DNA of 64,000 bases, from NCBI GenBank assembly GCA_021373115.1, contig JAJFTI010000010.1:19291-83290 (forward strand). The letters run 5' to 3'. The first letter of the stretch is position 1. Each line of letters opens with the position of its first letter. The stretch comes from Eubacteriales bacterium (GTDB taxonomy: Bacteria > Bacillota > Clostridia > Christensenellales > CAG-138). Shown here piece after piece: positions 8,331 through 16,505 of this stretch. Both the position numbers and the translations under genes were made by a program. Under the pieces are notes generated by a model. That model was not told the origin of the DNA, ran no database searches, and worked only from the letters and a program-made list of their open reading frames with translations.

Positions 8331-9689
8331 ATGGAACAATCCTTGGCCGCTCCGAGGCCCATGTTTACAAAGACCGCTCTGCGGCAGCTGATTATACCGT
8401 TGGTTCTCGAACAGTTGCTGGCAATGATGGTCGGCCTCGCCGCTACGGTTATGATTACAAGAGTCGGCGAATCCGCCGTTTCCGGCGTTTCGCTTGTGGA
8501 CACGCTCAGCAACCTGATTATCAGTATTTTAACCGCGCTCTGCACGGGAGGCGCCGTCGTCTGCGCCCAGTATCTGGGCAGGCGCGATTCCGGCCAGGCG
8601 CGCAATTCCGCCCGTCAGCTCTTCTATATTGCTTTGCTCTTCTCCGTTGCGCTCGGCGCGGCGCTTCTGGTTGCACCATCCTTTTTTATTCGCGTGATCT
8701 TTGGTTCGGTCGAGGAAGCCGTTTTAAAAAGCGCAACGACCTACCTCGTCTTTTCGGCAATCTCCTACCCTTTCTTGGCCGTATATAACGCTTGCGCCGC
8801 GCTGTTTCGTTCCATGGGAAATTCCCGCGTTTCGCTCCTTGCATCCTTGGTCATGAACGTTGTAAACGTTGCCGTAAACGCCGTATTGATCTTCGCGCTC
8901 AATCTCGGCGTATTAGGCGCCGGTATTGCCACCTTGCTTTCGCGCGTCGTAGCCGCCGCCATTATGCTGCTGCTTATTCGAAATCAGAATAATCCAATTT
9001 TCCTTCGCTCTCTGTGGCAGGTTCGTTTCAATAGAGAAATTGTTCGTAGCATTCTTTTCGTTGGCGTTCCGACCGGATTTGAAAATGGCCTGTTCAATTT
9101 TGGCAAACTGCTTGTTCAGGCGCTTGTCGCTTCCCTGGGTACTTCCGCCATTGCGGCAAACGCGATTCTCGGCAGTATTTCGAATCTTGCGATCGTTCCC
9201 GGCCTCGGCCTGAGCCTCGCAATCATCACGGTGTTCGGCCAATGCGTCGGCGCGGGTGACTATGATCAAGCGGTCGAGTATCTGAAAAAGCTCATGGTCT
9301 ATACGATTCTATCCATGGCGCTCGTGAACATCCCGCTGTTTCTGTTCGCAAAACCCATTGTGGGGATCTTTCCCATCAGCGAGGAAGCGTATAACGTTTC
9401 GGTTCAGATGCTGCCCTTTCTGGCGATCTCAAATATCGTCCTGTGGCCATGGTCGTTTGCGTTTCCAAACGCGCTCCGCGCCGCCGGGGACGCGCGCTTT
9501 ACCATGATCGTCTCCGCTTCGACCATGTGGATCATCCGCTTCGGTTTAAGCTATCTATTCGTCTCTTTTCTCGGCCTCGGCGTCGCGGGCATCTGGTATT
9601 GCATGGTAATTGACTGGGCCGTTCGGGATGTTTTCTTTTTACTGCGTTATCGAACCGGAATCTGGAGAACGAAGCGCGTGATTCGCTAA
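8331..9689 (+). CDS. MATE family efflux transporter
   Basis: 452-residue polytopic membrane protein with about 12 hydrophobic segments and the MATE pattern in both halves: LVLEQLLAMMVGLAATVMI near residue 30 and VGVPTGFENGLFNFGKLLV near residue 245. Members exchange Na+ or H+ for drugs or metabolites; the substrate cannot be read from sequence. A 67-bp gap follows darA. A phosphopantetheinyl transferase gene follows after 65 bp in the same direction, but no biosynthetic cluster is visible nearby. Confidence 0.9.
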   Translation: MEQSLAAPRPMFTKTALRQLIIPLVLEQLLAMMVGLAATVMITRVGESAVSGVSLVDTLSNLIISILTALCTGGAVVCAQYLGRRDSGQARNSARQLFYIALLFSVALGAALLVAPSFFIRVIFGSVEEAVLKSATTYLVFSAISYPFLAVYNACAALFRSMGNSRVSLLASLVMNVVNVAVNAVLIFALNLGVLGAGIATLLSRVVAAAIMLLLIRNQNNPIFLRSLWQVRFNREIVRSILFVGVPTGFENGLFNFGKLLVQALVASLGTSAIAANAILGSISNLAIVPGLGLSLAIITVFGQCVGAGDYDQAVEYLKKLMVYTILSMALVNIPLFLFAKPIVGIFPISEEAYNVSVQMLPFLAISNIVLWPWSFAFPNALRAAGDARFTMIVSASTMWIIRFGLSYLFVSFLGLGVAGIWYCMVIDWAVRDVFFLLRYRTGIWRTKRVIR

Positions 9690-9754
9690 CCTCTTTCGCT
9701 TTGTTTATATCCGGCATTCCGTTTCGCACATAAATATCAGAAGAGGAGAATCGT

Positions 9755-10384
9755 TTGGTAGAACTTTTCGCCGCAAACATTCAGCAGATCGCGCCGCGTG
9801 CGGAATCGCTTGTCTGCCTGCTCAGTGAAGAGCGGCAGGCACGCGTTCGCGCGTTCGGAACCTCCGGTGAAGCATTGCGCCGGCTCGCCGCCGGACTGCT
9901 TCTCTACCACGTTTTCGGCGAGGGCGCGCGTTCCGCCCGGTTTGAGCGAGGCGGACGCGGTAAGCCCTCCCTGCCAAACGCACGCCCCTATAATCTGACG
10001 CATTCGGGCGATTTTGCGGTGCTCGCGGTCTCCAGCAAAGCCGTTGGCGTCGATCTTGAGCGGATTCGTCCGATTGACTGGCAGCACATCTCCGCTCGCT
10101 TCTTCCACCCGGACGAACGCGCATTTCTGGCGGAATCTTCGAATCCGGAATCCGCATTCTTCTGGATCTGGACGTTGAAAGAGAGCTATCTGAAAGCCGA
10201 AGGGCTTGGCTTTTCCGTTTCACCCGCGCGCTTTTCCATATTGCCGCAGCAGGAAACGGAGGCTGTTATGAGCGGTCAGACGGGGTATCGCTTCCGCCGG
10301 TACCATACGTTCGCCGGGTATTGCATGAGCCTTTGCTGTACGGAAGAATCCATTTCCGAAGAAGTACGCCTGCTGACCTTCTAG
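9755..10384 (+). CDS. 4'-phosphopantetheinyl transferase superfamily protein (Sfp-like)
   Basis: 209 residues; would transfer phosphopantetheine from CoA to a serine of a carrier protein. The two conserved motifs are present: VGVDLERI (Mg-binding Asp, about residue 95) and the WTLKESYLKAEGLGF helix (about residues 138-152, WxxKE...K). Length and the ART-like N-terminal half fit the Sfp class rather than AcpS. The start is TTG at 9755, set by AGAGGAG at 9742-9748; no ATG fits. No polyketide, peptide-synthetase or fatty-acid gene lies in the window, so its carrier protein is elsewhere. Confidence 0.85.
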   Translation: MVELFAANIQQIAPRAESLVCLLSEERQARVRAFGTSGEALRRLAAGLLLYHVFGEGARSARFERGGRGKPSLPNARPYNLTHSGDFAVLAVSSKAVGVDLERIRPIDWQHISARFFHPDERAFLAESSNPESAFFWIWTLKESYLKAEGLGFSVSPARFSILPQQETEAVMSGQTGYRFRRYHTFAGYCMSLCCTEESISEEVRLLTF

Positions 10385-10403
10385 AAAAGAACAAACCGGT
10401 TTC

Positions 10404-10441
10404 AAAAAAATCAAGAGCCGCCCGAAGTTCAGGGCGGCTCT
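10404..10441 (-). terminator. Terminator of the phage lysis cassette
   Basis: Ten-bp stem AGAGCCGCCC/GGGCGGCTCT (10414-10423 and 10432-10441). On the minus strand it is followed by TTGA and a T7 run (10404-10410). It lies 23 bp beyond the holin stop and may also slow plus-strand transcription from the PPTase gene. Confidence 0.85.
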
Positions 10442-10463
10442 CGCGCGTTGATCTCGTCTGCGG

Positions 10464-10871
10464 TTATGCCGAAATCGAATTCGGTGTCTGCGACTTCATC
10501 CGTTCAATCCAGGCCTCGCCAACACCCGCGATCAGGTTGTTCACATCCACCGCAGCGCCTTTGAGAAGCGACAGCGCAGGCAGCGAGAGCTTCTCCAGCG
10601 TCTTGCTCAAAAGCGTATCCTTGAGTCGGGCAATCTCCTCCGGCGATAGTTTCCCATCCTCGTTCGCCGCTTTAAACTCCGTAACCAGTGTCTGCTGCAG
10701 TTCATCTACGGTAATTCTCGCCGCACGGATGAGCTCTTTCTGCGCCGCGTCAATATTCTGTAGTCCGGCGCTTTTTCCGAGTTTAAGGCTCAGCCATGTG
10801 CCAAGCACGCCAATGAGCGTTACGAGAAGTGTTGCCGCTATCTGCAAAGCGTATTCCATCAGTTGATCCAT
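10464..10871 (-). CDS. Phage holin, LLH-type (holin_6_1-like)
   Basis: 135 residues: one N-terminal membrane helix (about residues 6-27, LQIAATLLVTLIGVLGTWL), then a long soluble helical region with an EF-hand-like loop (AANEDGKLSPEEIARLKDTL) and a C-terminal helix ending INSIS-like. This pattern fits the LLH holin family of Firmicute phages. Holins form membrane lesions that release or activate the endolysin. It is the last gene of the lysis cassette; the upstream 84-residue gene ends 47 bp before it. The exact family is inferred from the pattern only. Confidence 0.7.
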   Translation of the reverse strand: MDQLMEYALQIAATLLVTLIGVLGTWLSLKLGKSAGLQNIDAAQKELIRAARITVDELQQTLVTEFKAANEDGKLSPEEIARLKDTLLSKTLEKLSLPALSLLKGAAVDVNNLIAGVGEAWIERMKSQTPNSISA

Positions 10872-10918
10872 CTGTTTTCTCCTGTCTTTCTTTTGAGTTT
10901 CTATTCCAGTTTTCTTGT

Positions 10919-11173
10919 TTATCGTGCGTCTTCCATGACCCGAATCCGCGTTTCATGATCGCTCAGACGTGTTTCCTGTCCGCGTGCGAACTGCCAGATG
11001 CTCTCGTGCGCGGCATGGTTGCTCGTTGAAAGCTCCTCCACGCTTTGCTTCAGGTTCTCCATGGTTGCCGTCAGTCTTGTAATCGCCTGCGTCAGTTTAA
11101 TGATCGGCGCAAGGATAAAACCAAAGAGCGCGGCGAGCGCGGCAATTACGCTTACTACATCCCATTCCTGCAT
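10919..11173 (-). CDS. Small phage membrane protein of the lysis module (XhlA-like position)
   Basis: 84 residues. One hydrophobic helix (about residues 6-26, SVIAALAALFGFILAPI) is followed by a heptad-like coiled coil (residues 30-80). Architecture and position between endolysin and holin resemble XhlA/hemolysin-type lysis accessory proteins, though the helix is N-terminal here. It starts 12 bp after the endolysin stop behind a GAGGAGGAAACG ribosome site, so it is co-transcribed. No catalytic motif. Confidence 0.6.
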   Translation of the reverse strand: MQEWDVVSVIAALAALFGFILAPIIKLTQAITRLTATMENLKQSVEELSTSNHAAHESIWQFARGQETRLSDHETRIRVMEDAR

Positions 11174-11185
11174 CGTTTCCTCCTC

Positions 11186-12079
11186 CTATTCTTCGTAGTA
11201 TGCCGGACGCAGGAAATCCTTCCACCCGCCGAATGAGCTCAACCGTTTCGTCACATAATTCCATCCGCGCCGCTTTTCAAGTTCGGTCAGCTGGCATCCG
11301 TAGGCGCCGCCCATCCACTCCACCGCGTACCCTCCGCCCGCATAGAGGCCGATGTGTCCGGATCGATGCAAAAAGTCGCCGGGCCGGAGTACCGGATGCT
11401 GTATGTGCGTACCATTTCCGCTGGCCACAAAACCGTCCGCCGAACAGTCGAACCCGGAAGATACGGCTTTTGCGTGCCGCAGAAGTCCGACAATCCCGCC
11501 GGAGCAGTCCGCCCCCGTAATGGCTGGGTTCGCGCGCACCGCATTCTCCATCATCTCCCGCCGCCCGCCGTCGTAATATTCCGGCTGCCGCGCAGCTCCG
11601 CGCGCAATGCGGGCAATCGAAATCACATTTGGCTTGAGATCCGCGTTATAGAGATTTCCGCCGCGGATATAGAGGCTGCGCGGATATTCGCCCGGCAAAT
11701 CCGGATGGACGGCAAACGCAAGCGCATCCAGCACGATGCTTTTTCGAATTTCCGTTTCCCCTGCGAGAGATTCCCAAATCCGCTCTGCCGCCGAACCCGG
11801 TATCCAATCGGGAATCCCGCTCTCGCCGCTGGAGGAGCTTGCCGTCCGCGCTTCTTCTGGAAACAGCGCGCTGTATGTGTTCCTTCCGACAATCCCATCC
11901 TGCATCAGCCCTTTTGCGGCCTGAAACGCAAGAACCGCGCGCCGCGTGTCCTTGCCAAACGTATCCCGCTTCAGCGACGTGATCGTTGCGGTATAACAGC
12001 CCAATTCCAGCAAACGCTCTTTCACCGCAATAACATCCGCGCCGGATGCGCCAAGCGACAAATTACGCTTAAAGCTCAT
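11186..12079 (-). CDS. Phage endolysin: peptidoglycan-binding domain plus NlpC/P60-like peptidase
   Basis: 297 residues. Residues about 5-75 form a PG-binding_1 domain (GASGADVIAVKERLLELG, FQAAKGLMQDGIVG). After a Ser-rich linker, residues about 120-297 look like an NlpC/P60-type cysteine peptidase: GADCSGGIVGLLRHA gives the nucleophile Cys, and the GDFLHRSGHIGLYAGGG block the catalytic His. Such enzymes cut stem peptides of peptidoglycan. There is no signal peptide, which fits holin-dependent export. Its ATG overlaps the stop of a tiny upstream ORF (ATGA). Confidence 0.85.
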   Translation of the reverse strand: MSFKRNLSLGASGADVIAVKERLLELGCYTATITSLKRDTFGKDTRRAVLAFQAAKGLMQDGIVGRNTYSALFPEEARTASSSSGESGIPDWIPGSAAERIWESLAGETEIRKSIVLDALAFAVHPDLPGEYPRSLYIRGGNLYNADLKPNVISIARIARGAARQPEYYDGGRREMMENAVRANPAITGADCSGGIVGLLRHAKAVSSGFDCSADGFVASGNGTHIQHPVLRPGDFLHRSGHIGLYAGGGYAVEWMGGAYGCQLTELEKRRGWNYVTKRLSSFGGWKDFLRPAYYEE

Positions 12080-12189
12080 GTTCGACCCCCGCCTTCACAC
12101 CCGATCCCGACGGGCGGCTGGAAAGGATCGTACCGTGCCGGATTTAGGATATTCGCAAGATCCGTTTCTTCTTCGTTCATCCCAGGCAT
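12076..12189 (-). CDS. Tiny ORF coupled to the endolysin gene
   Basis: 37 codons from ATG at 12189 (34 from the in-frame ATG at 12180). GGAGGA lies 2-4 nt before the first ATG and about 11 nt before the second, so either may be used. The product is acidic at the start and Pro/Gly-rich at the end (NPARYDPFQPP). Its TGA overlaps the endolysin ATG by 4 bp, implying translational coupling. No similarity is recognised; it could be a genuine short virion or regulatory peptide, or only a coupling leader. Confidence 0.45.
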   Translation of the reverse strand: MPGMNEEETDLANILNPARYDPFQPPVGIGCEGGGRT

Positions 12190-12271
12190 TTTCCTCCGAT
12201 GGGGTATCCAACTACAGTGTGCCGGAAAAACGAGCGTGCGATTATTAGAATTCAACCTGTCGAAATTTCTA

Positions 12272-12302
12272 ATAAAAAAGAGGACGGTTGCTTCCGTCCT
12301 CT
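12272..12302 (-). terminator. Terminator after the YbaK-GNAT gene
   Basis: Nine-bp stem AGAGGACGG/CCGTCCTCT (12279-12287, 12294-12302), followed on the minus strand by a T-rich tail (TTTTTATTAG). It insulates the lysis cassette from the chromosomal gene upstream. Between it and 12190 no convincing promoter for the cassette is visible. Confidence 0.8.
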
Positions 12303-12329
12303 GGATTGATTGATCCCTGTTAAATTCGT

Positions 12330-13274
12330 CTAAAGATCAAAACGAAAAATGCAGTTTTCGTCGCATACGCCGTCCCGGTAAAGCGCGGTGTAGCGCGGCG
12401 GAATGCGCGATTCCAGCAGCGTACCGTCCAGATGCTCCAGCGTTTTTCGGGATGCCATATTCGCTTTCGAGCAGGAGATGGTCACATAGGGCATTCGGTG
12501 TGCCCGCGCAATTTGAAACAACAACCGTACTGCTTTTTGCGCATACTCATGACCGCGAAAACCCTCATGAACCGCATACCCGATGTTCCCGCCAAAATAG
12601 GTGTTTCGAACGTACCCGAGCCGCAGATTCACCTCGCCAACCGCCGCGCCGTCCTGCAGACGAATGATATCCAGAAAATAGGACGGAACATATCCGGTTT
12701 TTTCATCCGCTTCGGTGACGGATGTGATGCGAAGCGTCAGTTCGCCGTCCTCCGGCATGGGCAAATCCATATGCGGCACCTGGTCTATGCGAATATCGTC
12801 GCCAGCTTCCCAGTCCTTGCAGACGTCCACCCATCCCGCTGCGCGGCTGAATCGGTATAACTCTTCGCAGGTCAGCTCAATTGCGCTGTTGTCGCTTCCG
12901 CATGCGGGAAAAACGGTTGAAAAGCGTTTCAGCGAATCGTCCAGATACACCGGTGTACCCTCCGGCAGCGCAAACGGACATACCCCGCCAACCGCGCTTC
13001 CCGTAAGCCGCTCGACATTCTCAAATGTCAGCATGCTCGCCTTTGCCTGAAAACGATCCTTATATTTCCGGTTGTCGATCCGCGCGTCGCCTGCGGTAAC
13101 GAGGAGCACACAACCTTCGCCCAACGCGAAGGAAAGCGTTTTTGCGATGCGCGCCGGACGTACGCCGAGTGTTTGAGCCGCCAGCTCCACCGTTGCCGAA
13201 CTCGTGTCAAACTCCCAGACACGCTGTTCCATTCCAAACTCCCGAAAATACTGCTTGACCCGTTCAATCGACAT
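12330..13274 (-). CDS. YbaK/ProX-type aminoacyl-tRNA deacylase domain fused to a GNAT acetyltransferase
   Basis: 314 residues in two parts. Residues about 1-160 are a YbaK/EbsC domain: the conserved lysine is in RIAKTLSFAL (about residue 45), with GGVCPFALP and the C-terminal ELTCEELYRF. Relatives hydrolyse mischarged tRNAs such as Cys- or Ala-tRNAPro, or act as stand-alone binders. Residues about 178-314 are a GNAT domain (LTLRITSVTEADE, YAVHEGFRGHEYAQKA as the acetyl-CoA loop, SCSKANMASRKTLEHL). The fusion is uninterrupted and in one frame. Substrates of the acetyltransferase half are unknown. Monocistronic with its own terminator. Confidence 0.8.
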   Translation of the reverse strand: MSIERVKQYFREFGMEQRVWEFDTSSATVELAAQTLGVRPARIAKTLSFALGEGCVLLVTAGDARIDNRKYKDRFQAKASMLTFENVERLTGSAVGGVCPFALPEGTPVYLDDSLKRFSTVFPACGSDNSAIELTCEELYRFSRAAGWVDVCKDWEAGDDIRIDQVPHMDLPMPEDGELTLRITSVTEADEKTGYVPSYFLDIIRLQDGAAVGEVNLRLGYVRNTYFGGNIGYAVHEGFRGHEYAQKAVRLLFQIARAHRMPYVTISCSKANMASRKTLEHLDGTLLESRIPPRYTALYRDGVCDENCIFRFDL

Positions 13275-13376
13275 GTTACGATTCTTCCTGATATCTTTTT
13301 TTTGAAATCGACGATTCGCCTGATCCGAAAGACCGCCGCATCGTTTTTTAGTGCTTCCTGTAAAATACGAAAGGTG

Positions 13377-14558
13377 TCATCGGTCTGATTCGCTCTGCCG
13401 CTTCAGCAGATCAAAGAGCGTGCAGTACTTCCTCCCGCAATAGGGGTGCTTTGCCGCGCGCAGTTCGTAGGAGACGCCATCGACCGAGAACATCATTTTA
13501 TACACGCCCATCAGCCCGATGCTGTTGATGCTTTTCAGCGGAAAGCAATGGCCGCCGACGCATAATGTATTCTTCGTCATGGTCAGCCTGCCAACCTCCA
13601 GCACCTTGCTCTGGTGCCGCTTGCCAATGCCGATAAGCTGAACGCCCTCGTCCGAATAGGCGATCTCATTTTCTCCGAGCGCGTGCGCGTATTTTTCAAC
13701 GCGCTGATTCTGCCAGGAATCCCAGTCCCGAACCGTTTGAAACGGAACCTCGCCGTCCTGCGGCGACACCGGCTCGAAAAAGCCGGTTTCCGTAAAGCGG
13801 ACGCGCATTCCGCAGGTACAGAAGAATTCATCCCCTTTGCTTTTGAGCGTTCCGGTTTTTCCGCATTTCGGGCAGAAATAGATTGCGTTCTCCAGACCTT
13901 TTGCCAGATCCTTGCCTCTGTAGCGATAGGGCCTGATCCGCTGCCGTTCAAACGCATCCTCCATGATGTCCTCCCGGATATGCTCGTTGACCTCGTCCGG
14001 CGTCATCTGTTTGAGCTGTTCCGGCGTATAAATGTTGACCACGCGGCCAAACATGCGCCCCTTGCGAATGGAATGCGACCAGCGTGGCGTGGTCAGATAC
14101 CCGCCTTCGAAGCGGTAGGTCACGAGTGGAGCCCCCGTCGCTTTGGCAAGTTTCCCGGTCGCGGGAAAGATCGGCCCGGTTACGCCGTTATACGAACGGT
14201 TTCCCTCCGCAAAGAGGCACACGTTCGTCTTTTTCACTGCACGGAGAATGTTCAGCGCGGCCGTCGCATCCGTCATCCCCTTTACGCGGGCAATAGGGGC
14301 AAAGAAATACGTCAGAATCCAGGAAAGGAAGCCCTTGCGGAAGATATGCTCGCTCGCTACGAAATACATATGTTTCGAAAGCCCAATGCCAATCAGCGCG
14401 GGATCCAAATCCCCGTTGTGATTTGCCGTGATTAAATACGGGCCCTCGCCAAGCTGTACCGGCTCATAGGTAAACCCGAATATATTCTGTATGATTCCGC
14501 CCAACAGACCTTTCAGAAAGGCGTATACCCGTTTATGGCGCTTCAATGCCTGTTCCAT
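13377..14558 (-). CDS. Lysophospholipid acyltransferase (PlsC family) with C-terminal zinc-ribbon region
   Basis: 393 residues. The N-terminal about 210 residues hold the PlsC acyltransferase motifs: NHNGDLD (HxxxxD catalytic box, about residue 47) and CLFAEGNRSYNG (phosphate-binding box). They transfer an acyl chain to a lysophospholipid at the membrane. About residues 225-255 contain CPKC and CTCG pairs forming a zinc ribbon, and the C-terminal about 110 residues look like a separate beta-rich domain. The total is longer than the usual about 240 residues of PlsC. The extension's role is unknown. A GH2 gene lies 89 bp upstream on the same strand. Confidence 0.85.
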   Translation of the reverse strand: MEQALKRHKRVYAFLKGLLGGIIQNIFGFTYEPVQLGEGPYLITANHNGDLDPALIGIGLSKHMYFVASEHIFRKGFLSWILTYFFAPIARVKGMTDATAALNILRAVKKTNVCLFAEGNRSYNGVTGPIFPATGKLAKATGAPLVTYRFEGGYLTTPRWSHSIRKGRMFGRVVNIYTPEQLKQMTPDEVNEHIREDIMEDAFERQRIRPYRYRGKDLAKGLENAIYFCPKCGKTGTLKSKGDEFFCTCGMRVRFTETGFFEPVSPQDGEVPFQTVRDWDSWQNQRVEKYAHALGENEIAYSDEGVQLIGIGKRHQSKVLEVGRLTMTKNTLCVGGHCFPLKSINSIGLMGVYKMMFSVDGVSYELRAAKHPYCGRKYCTLFDLLKRQSESDR

Positions 14559-14647
14559 ATGTTCGTCCCCTGTCTATTCTTTCCCGTTCACCCTGCACAG
14601 CGCTTCTTCGGCCCGGCAAGTATCGTTCGCCCGATCCGGCTAACCAA

Positions 14648-16426
14648 CTACTCGGATTCGGAATTCGAAGAATCCTCCGCTTCTTCCGTTGCTTTTGATT
14701 CGTCCGAAAGGAGTTTTGCGTTTATGGCGCGCATGCGCGCTTCGTCGAACTTGACAACCACACGATCGTAGGTGACAAGACCGTTCGTTTCCTGCTCCAC
14801 ATCCGAGAGCTGCGTATATACGCTGGCGCAAAGCCCAAGGGGTTTGGCCGCGATCACCTCGCGCGCATAGAGCCGTTCCACCTCCTGCATCAGCGCTTCC
14901 GCCGTTTTGCAGCGCTTGTAGCCGAATTCCTTTTCGCTGAAACTGTGCCCCGCAATATGGTGGCTATAGCCGCCAAATTCGGAGAGCACAACGGCGCGGC
15001 CTTTCCCGTCCCGCTGAAAACGATAGGGTTTGTAGTAAACATGCAGGCTCTTCACATCCCCGCCACCCTGGTCGTGCCAGCCGCTTGCGTGGTCGATCGT
15101 ACGCGTGGTGTCCAGCGCGCGAATCGCTTCCACCGCTTTGTTCGCGTCGAACTGCCCCCAGCCTTCGTTAAACGGCACCCACATGGCAATGCAGGGGCAG
15201 TTGTAAAGCAGCTCTATGGTCTGGTTCAGCTCGCGGCGGCAGGCTTCCCGGCCGCGAACCTCCTCGCGGGAAAAATAAGCGTAGTCGCTGTCCGGATGCG
15301 AATTTCCAAAGATCAGCGGAAACGAGATCGCGTCCTTGCGATAAAGGCCGCCGCCGTTGACCGCATCCTGCCAAACCAGCATGCCGAGCCTGTCGCAATG
15401 GTAATACCAGCGCAGCGGTTCGATTTTTATATGCTTGCGCATCATATTGAATCCCATGGATTTCATGAGCGTGATATCGTAAATCATCGCCTCATCGCTC
15501 GGCGCGGTGTATAACCCGTCCGGCCAGTACCCCTGATCGAGTACGCCGGTGTGAAAGTACGGCTCGTTATTCAGAAACAGGCGTGGTATTCCGGCTGCGT
15601 CCTGCGCAACCGAAAATTTTCGCATGGCAAAATAGCTTTCCACGCGATCCCGTTCCATGGTGAAAACAACATCGTAAAGTTTCGGATGTTCCGGGCTCCA
15701 GGGCTCGAATCCTTCCATTTCGATCCGAACCGGCCGTCCGTCCAGAAAAGGGGTATCCTTCCCTTCCAGCAGAATCGTTCCAGAGCCGTTACAGTTGGTT
15801 GAAATGACGATTTCAATTTCCGCGGTGTCGTAGAGCGGCGTAAGGCGCAGGTTCTCTATGCGGCGTTTCGGCGCGCGTTCCAGCCAAACGGTCTGCCAGA
15901 TGCCGCTCTGCGGTGTATACCAGATTCCGCCGGGATTGGAACTCTGCTTCCCGCGCGACCAGCAGCCGGTATCCGTTTCGTCACGTACGCGAATCAAAAG
16001 TTCGTTTGCCGTTCCCGGCAGCATCGCTTCGGTCAGCACAACGGAAAACGGCAGATAGCCGCCCGCGTGGTTGAGCAGCGTCATGCCGTTGAGCCGCACC
16101 TCCGCAAACTGATCCGCCGCGCCAACATGCAGCAGCAAATCCTCCGCGTTGGAATCAAACCCCAGCGGCGCTTCCAGATAACGCCGGTACCAGAGCGCTT
16201 CCGTCGGTTTTAACGTTCTGCCCACGCCGGAAAGCTCGCTCTCCGGTGAAAAGGGCACCACGATTGCTCCATCAAACCGGGCGGGCGGTATGAGCGCGCT
16301 TGCGCTCGTGATTGCATATTCCCACATTCCGTTGAGAATCGTAAAATTCTTTCGTTGAAACTGCGGGCGCGGATATTCCGGCAAAACCGCTTCCGGATTG
16401 AGCGCTCCGCCCCATTGTGTTAACAT
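14648..16426 (-). CDS. Glycoside hydrolase family 2 enzyme
   Basis: 592 residues with the GH2 order: sugar-binding jelly roll (about 20-185, ALWYRRYLEAP, GGIWYTPQSGIWQTVWLE), immunoglobulin-like middle and a TIM barrel from about residue 290. The acid/base Glu is in VPFNEGWGQ (about residue 421) and the likely nucleophile Glu in LSEFGGY (about residue 483). It lacks the large C-terminal domains of LacZ-type beta-galactosidases and has no signal peptide, so it is a compact cytoplasmic glycosidase. Beta-galactosidase and beta-glucuronidase activities cannot be separated here. ATG follows AGGAGG closely. Confidence 0.88.
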   Translation of the reverse strand: MLTQWGGALNPEAVLPEYPRPQFQRKNFTILNGMWEYAITSASALIPPARFDGAIVVPFSPESELSGVGRTLKPTEALWYRRYLEAPLGFDSNAEDLLLHVGAADQFAEVRLNGMTLLNHAGGYLPFSVVLTEAMLPGTANELLIRVRDETDTGCWSRGKQSSNPGGIWYTPQSGIWQTVWLERAPKRRIENLRLTPLYDTAEIEIVISTNCNGSGTILLEGKDTPFLDGRPVRIEMEGFEPWSPEHPKLYDVVFTMERDRVESYFAMRKFSVAQDAAGIPRLFLNNEPYFHTGVLDQGYWPDGLYTAPSDEAMIYDITLMKSMGFNMMRKHIKIEPLRWYYHCDRLGMLVWQDAVNGGGLYRKDAISFPLIFGNSHPDSDYAYFSREEVRGREACRRELNQTIELLYNCPCIAMWVPFNEGWGQFDANKAVEAIRALDTTRTIDHASGWHDQGGGDVKSLHVYYKPYRFQRDGKGRAVVLSEFGGYSHHIAGHSFSEKEFGYKRCKTAEALMQEVERLYAREVIAAKPLGLCASVYTQLSDVEQETNGLVTYDRVVVKFDEARMRAINAKLLSDESKATEEAEDSSNSESE

Positions 16427-16505
16427 GCGATATCCTCCTGTTTGATCTTTACGCGGAACATCCGCTTCGCTTGCCGCGCGGAAAATATACGGCAGCGTTT
16501 CGGGA

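Noticed and set aside
11354..12313. 319-codon plus-strand frame over the endolysin gene
   Set aside because: Antisense of a well-supported endolysin; translation lacks any domain.
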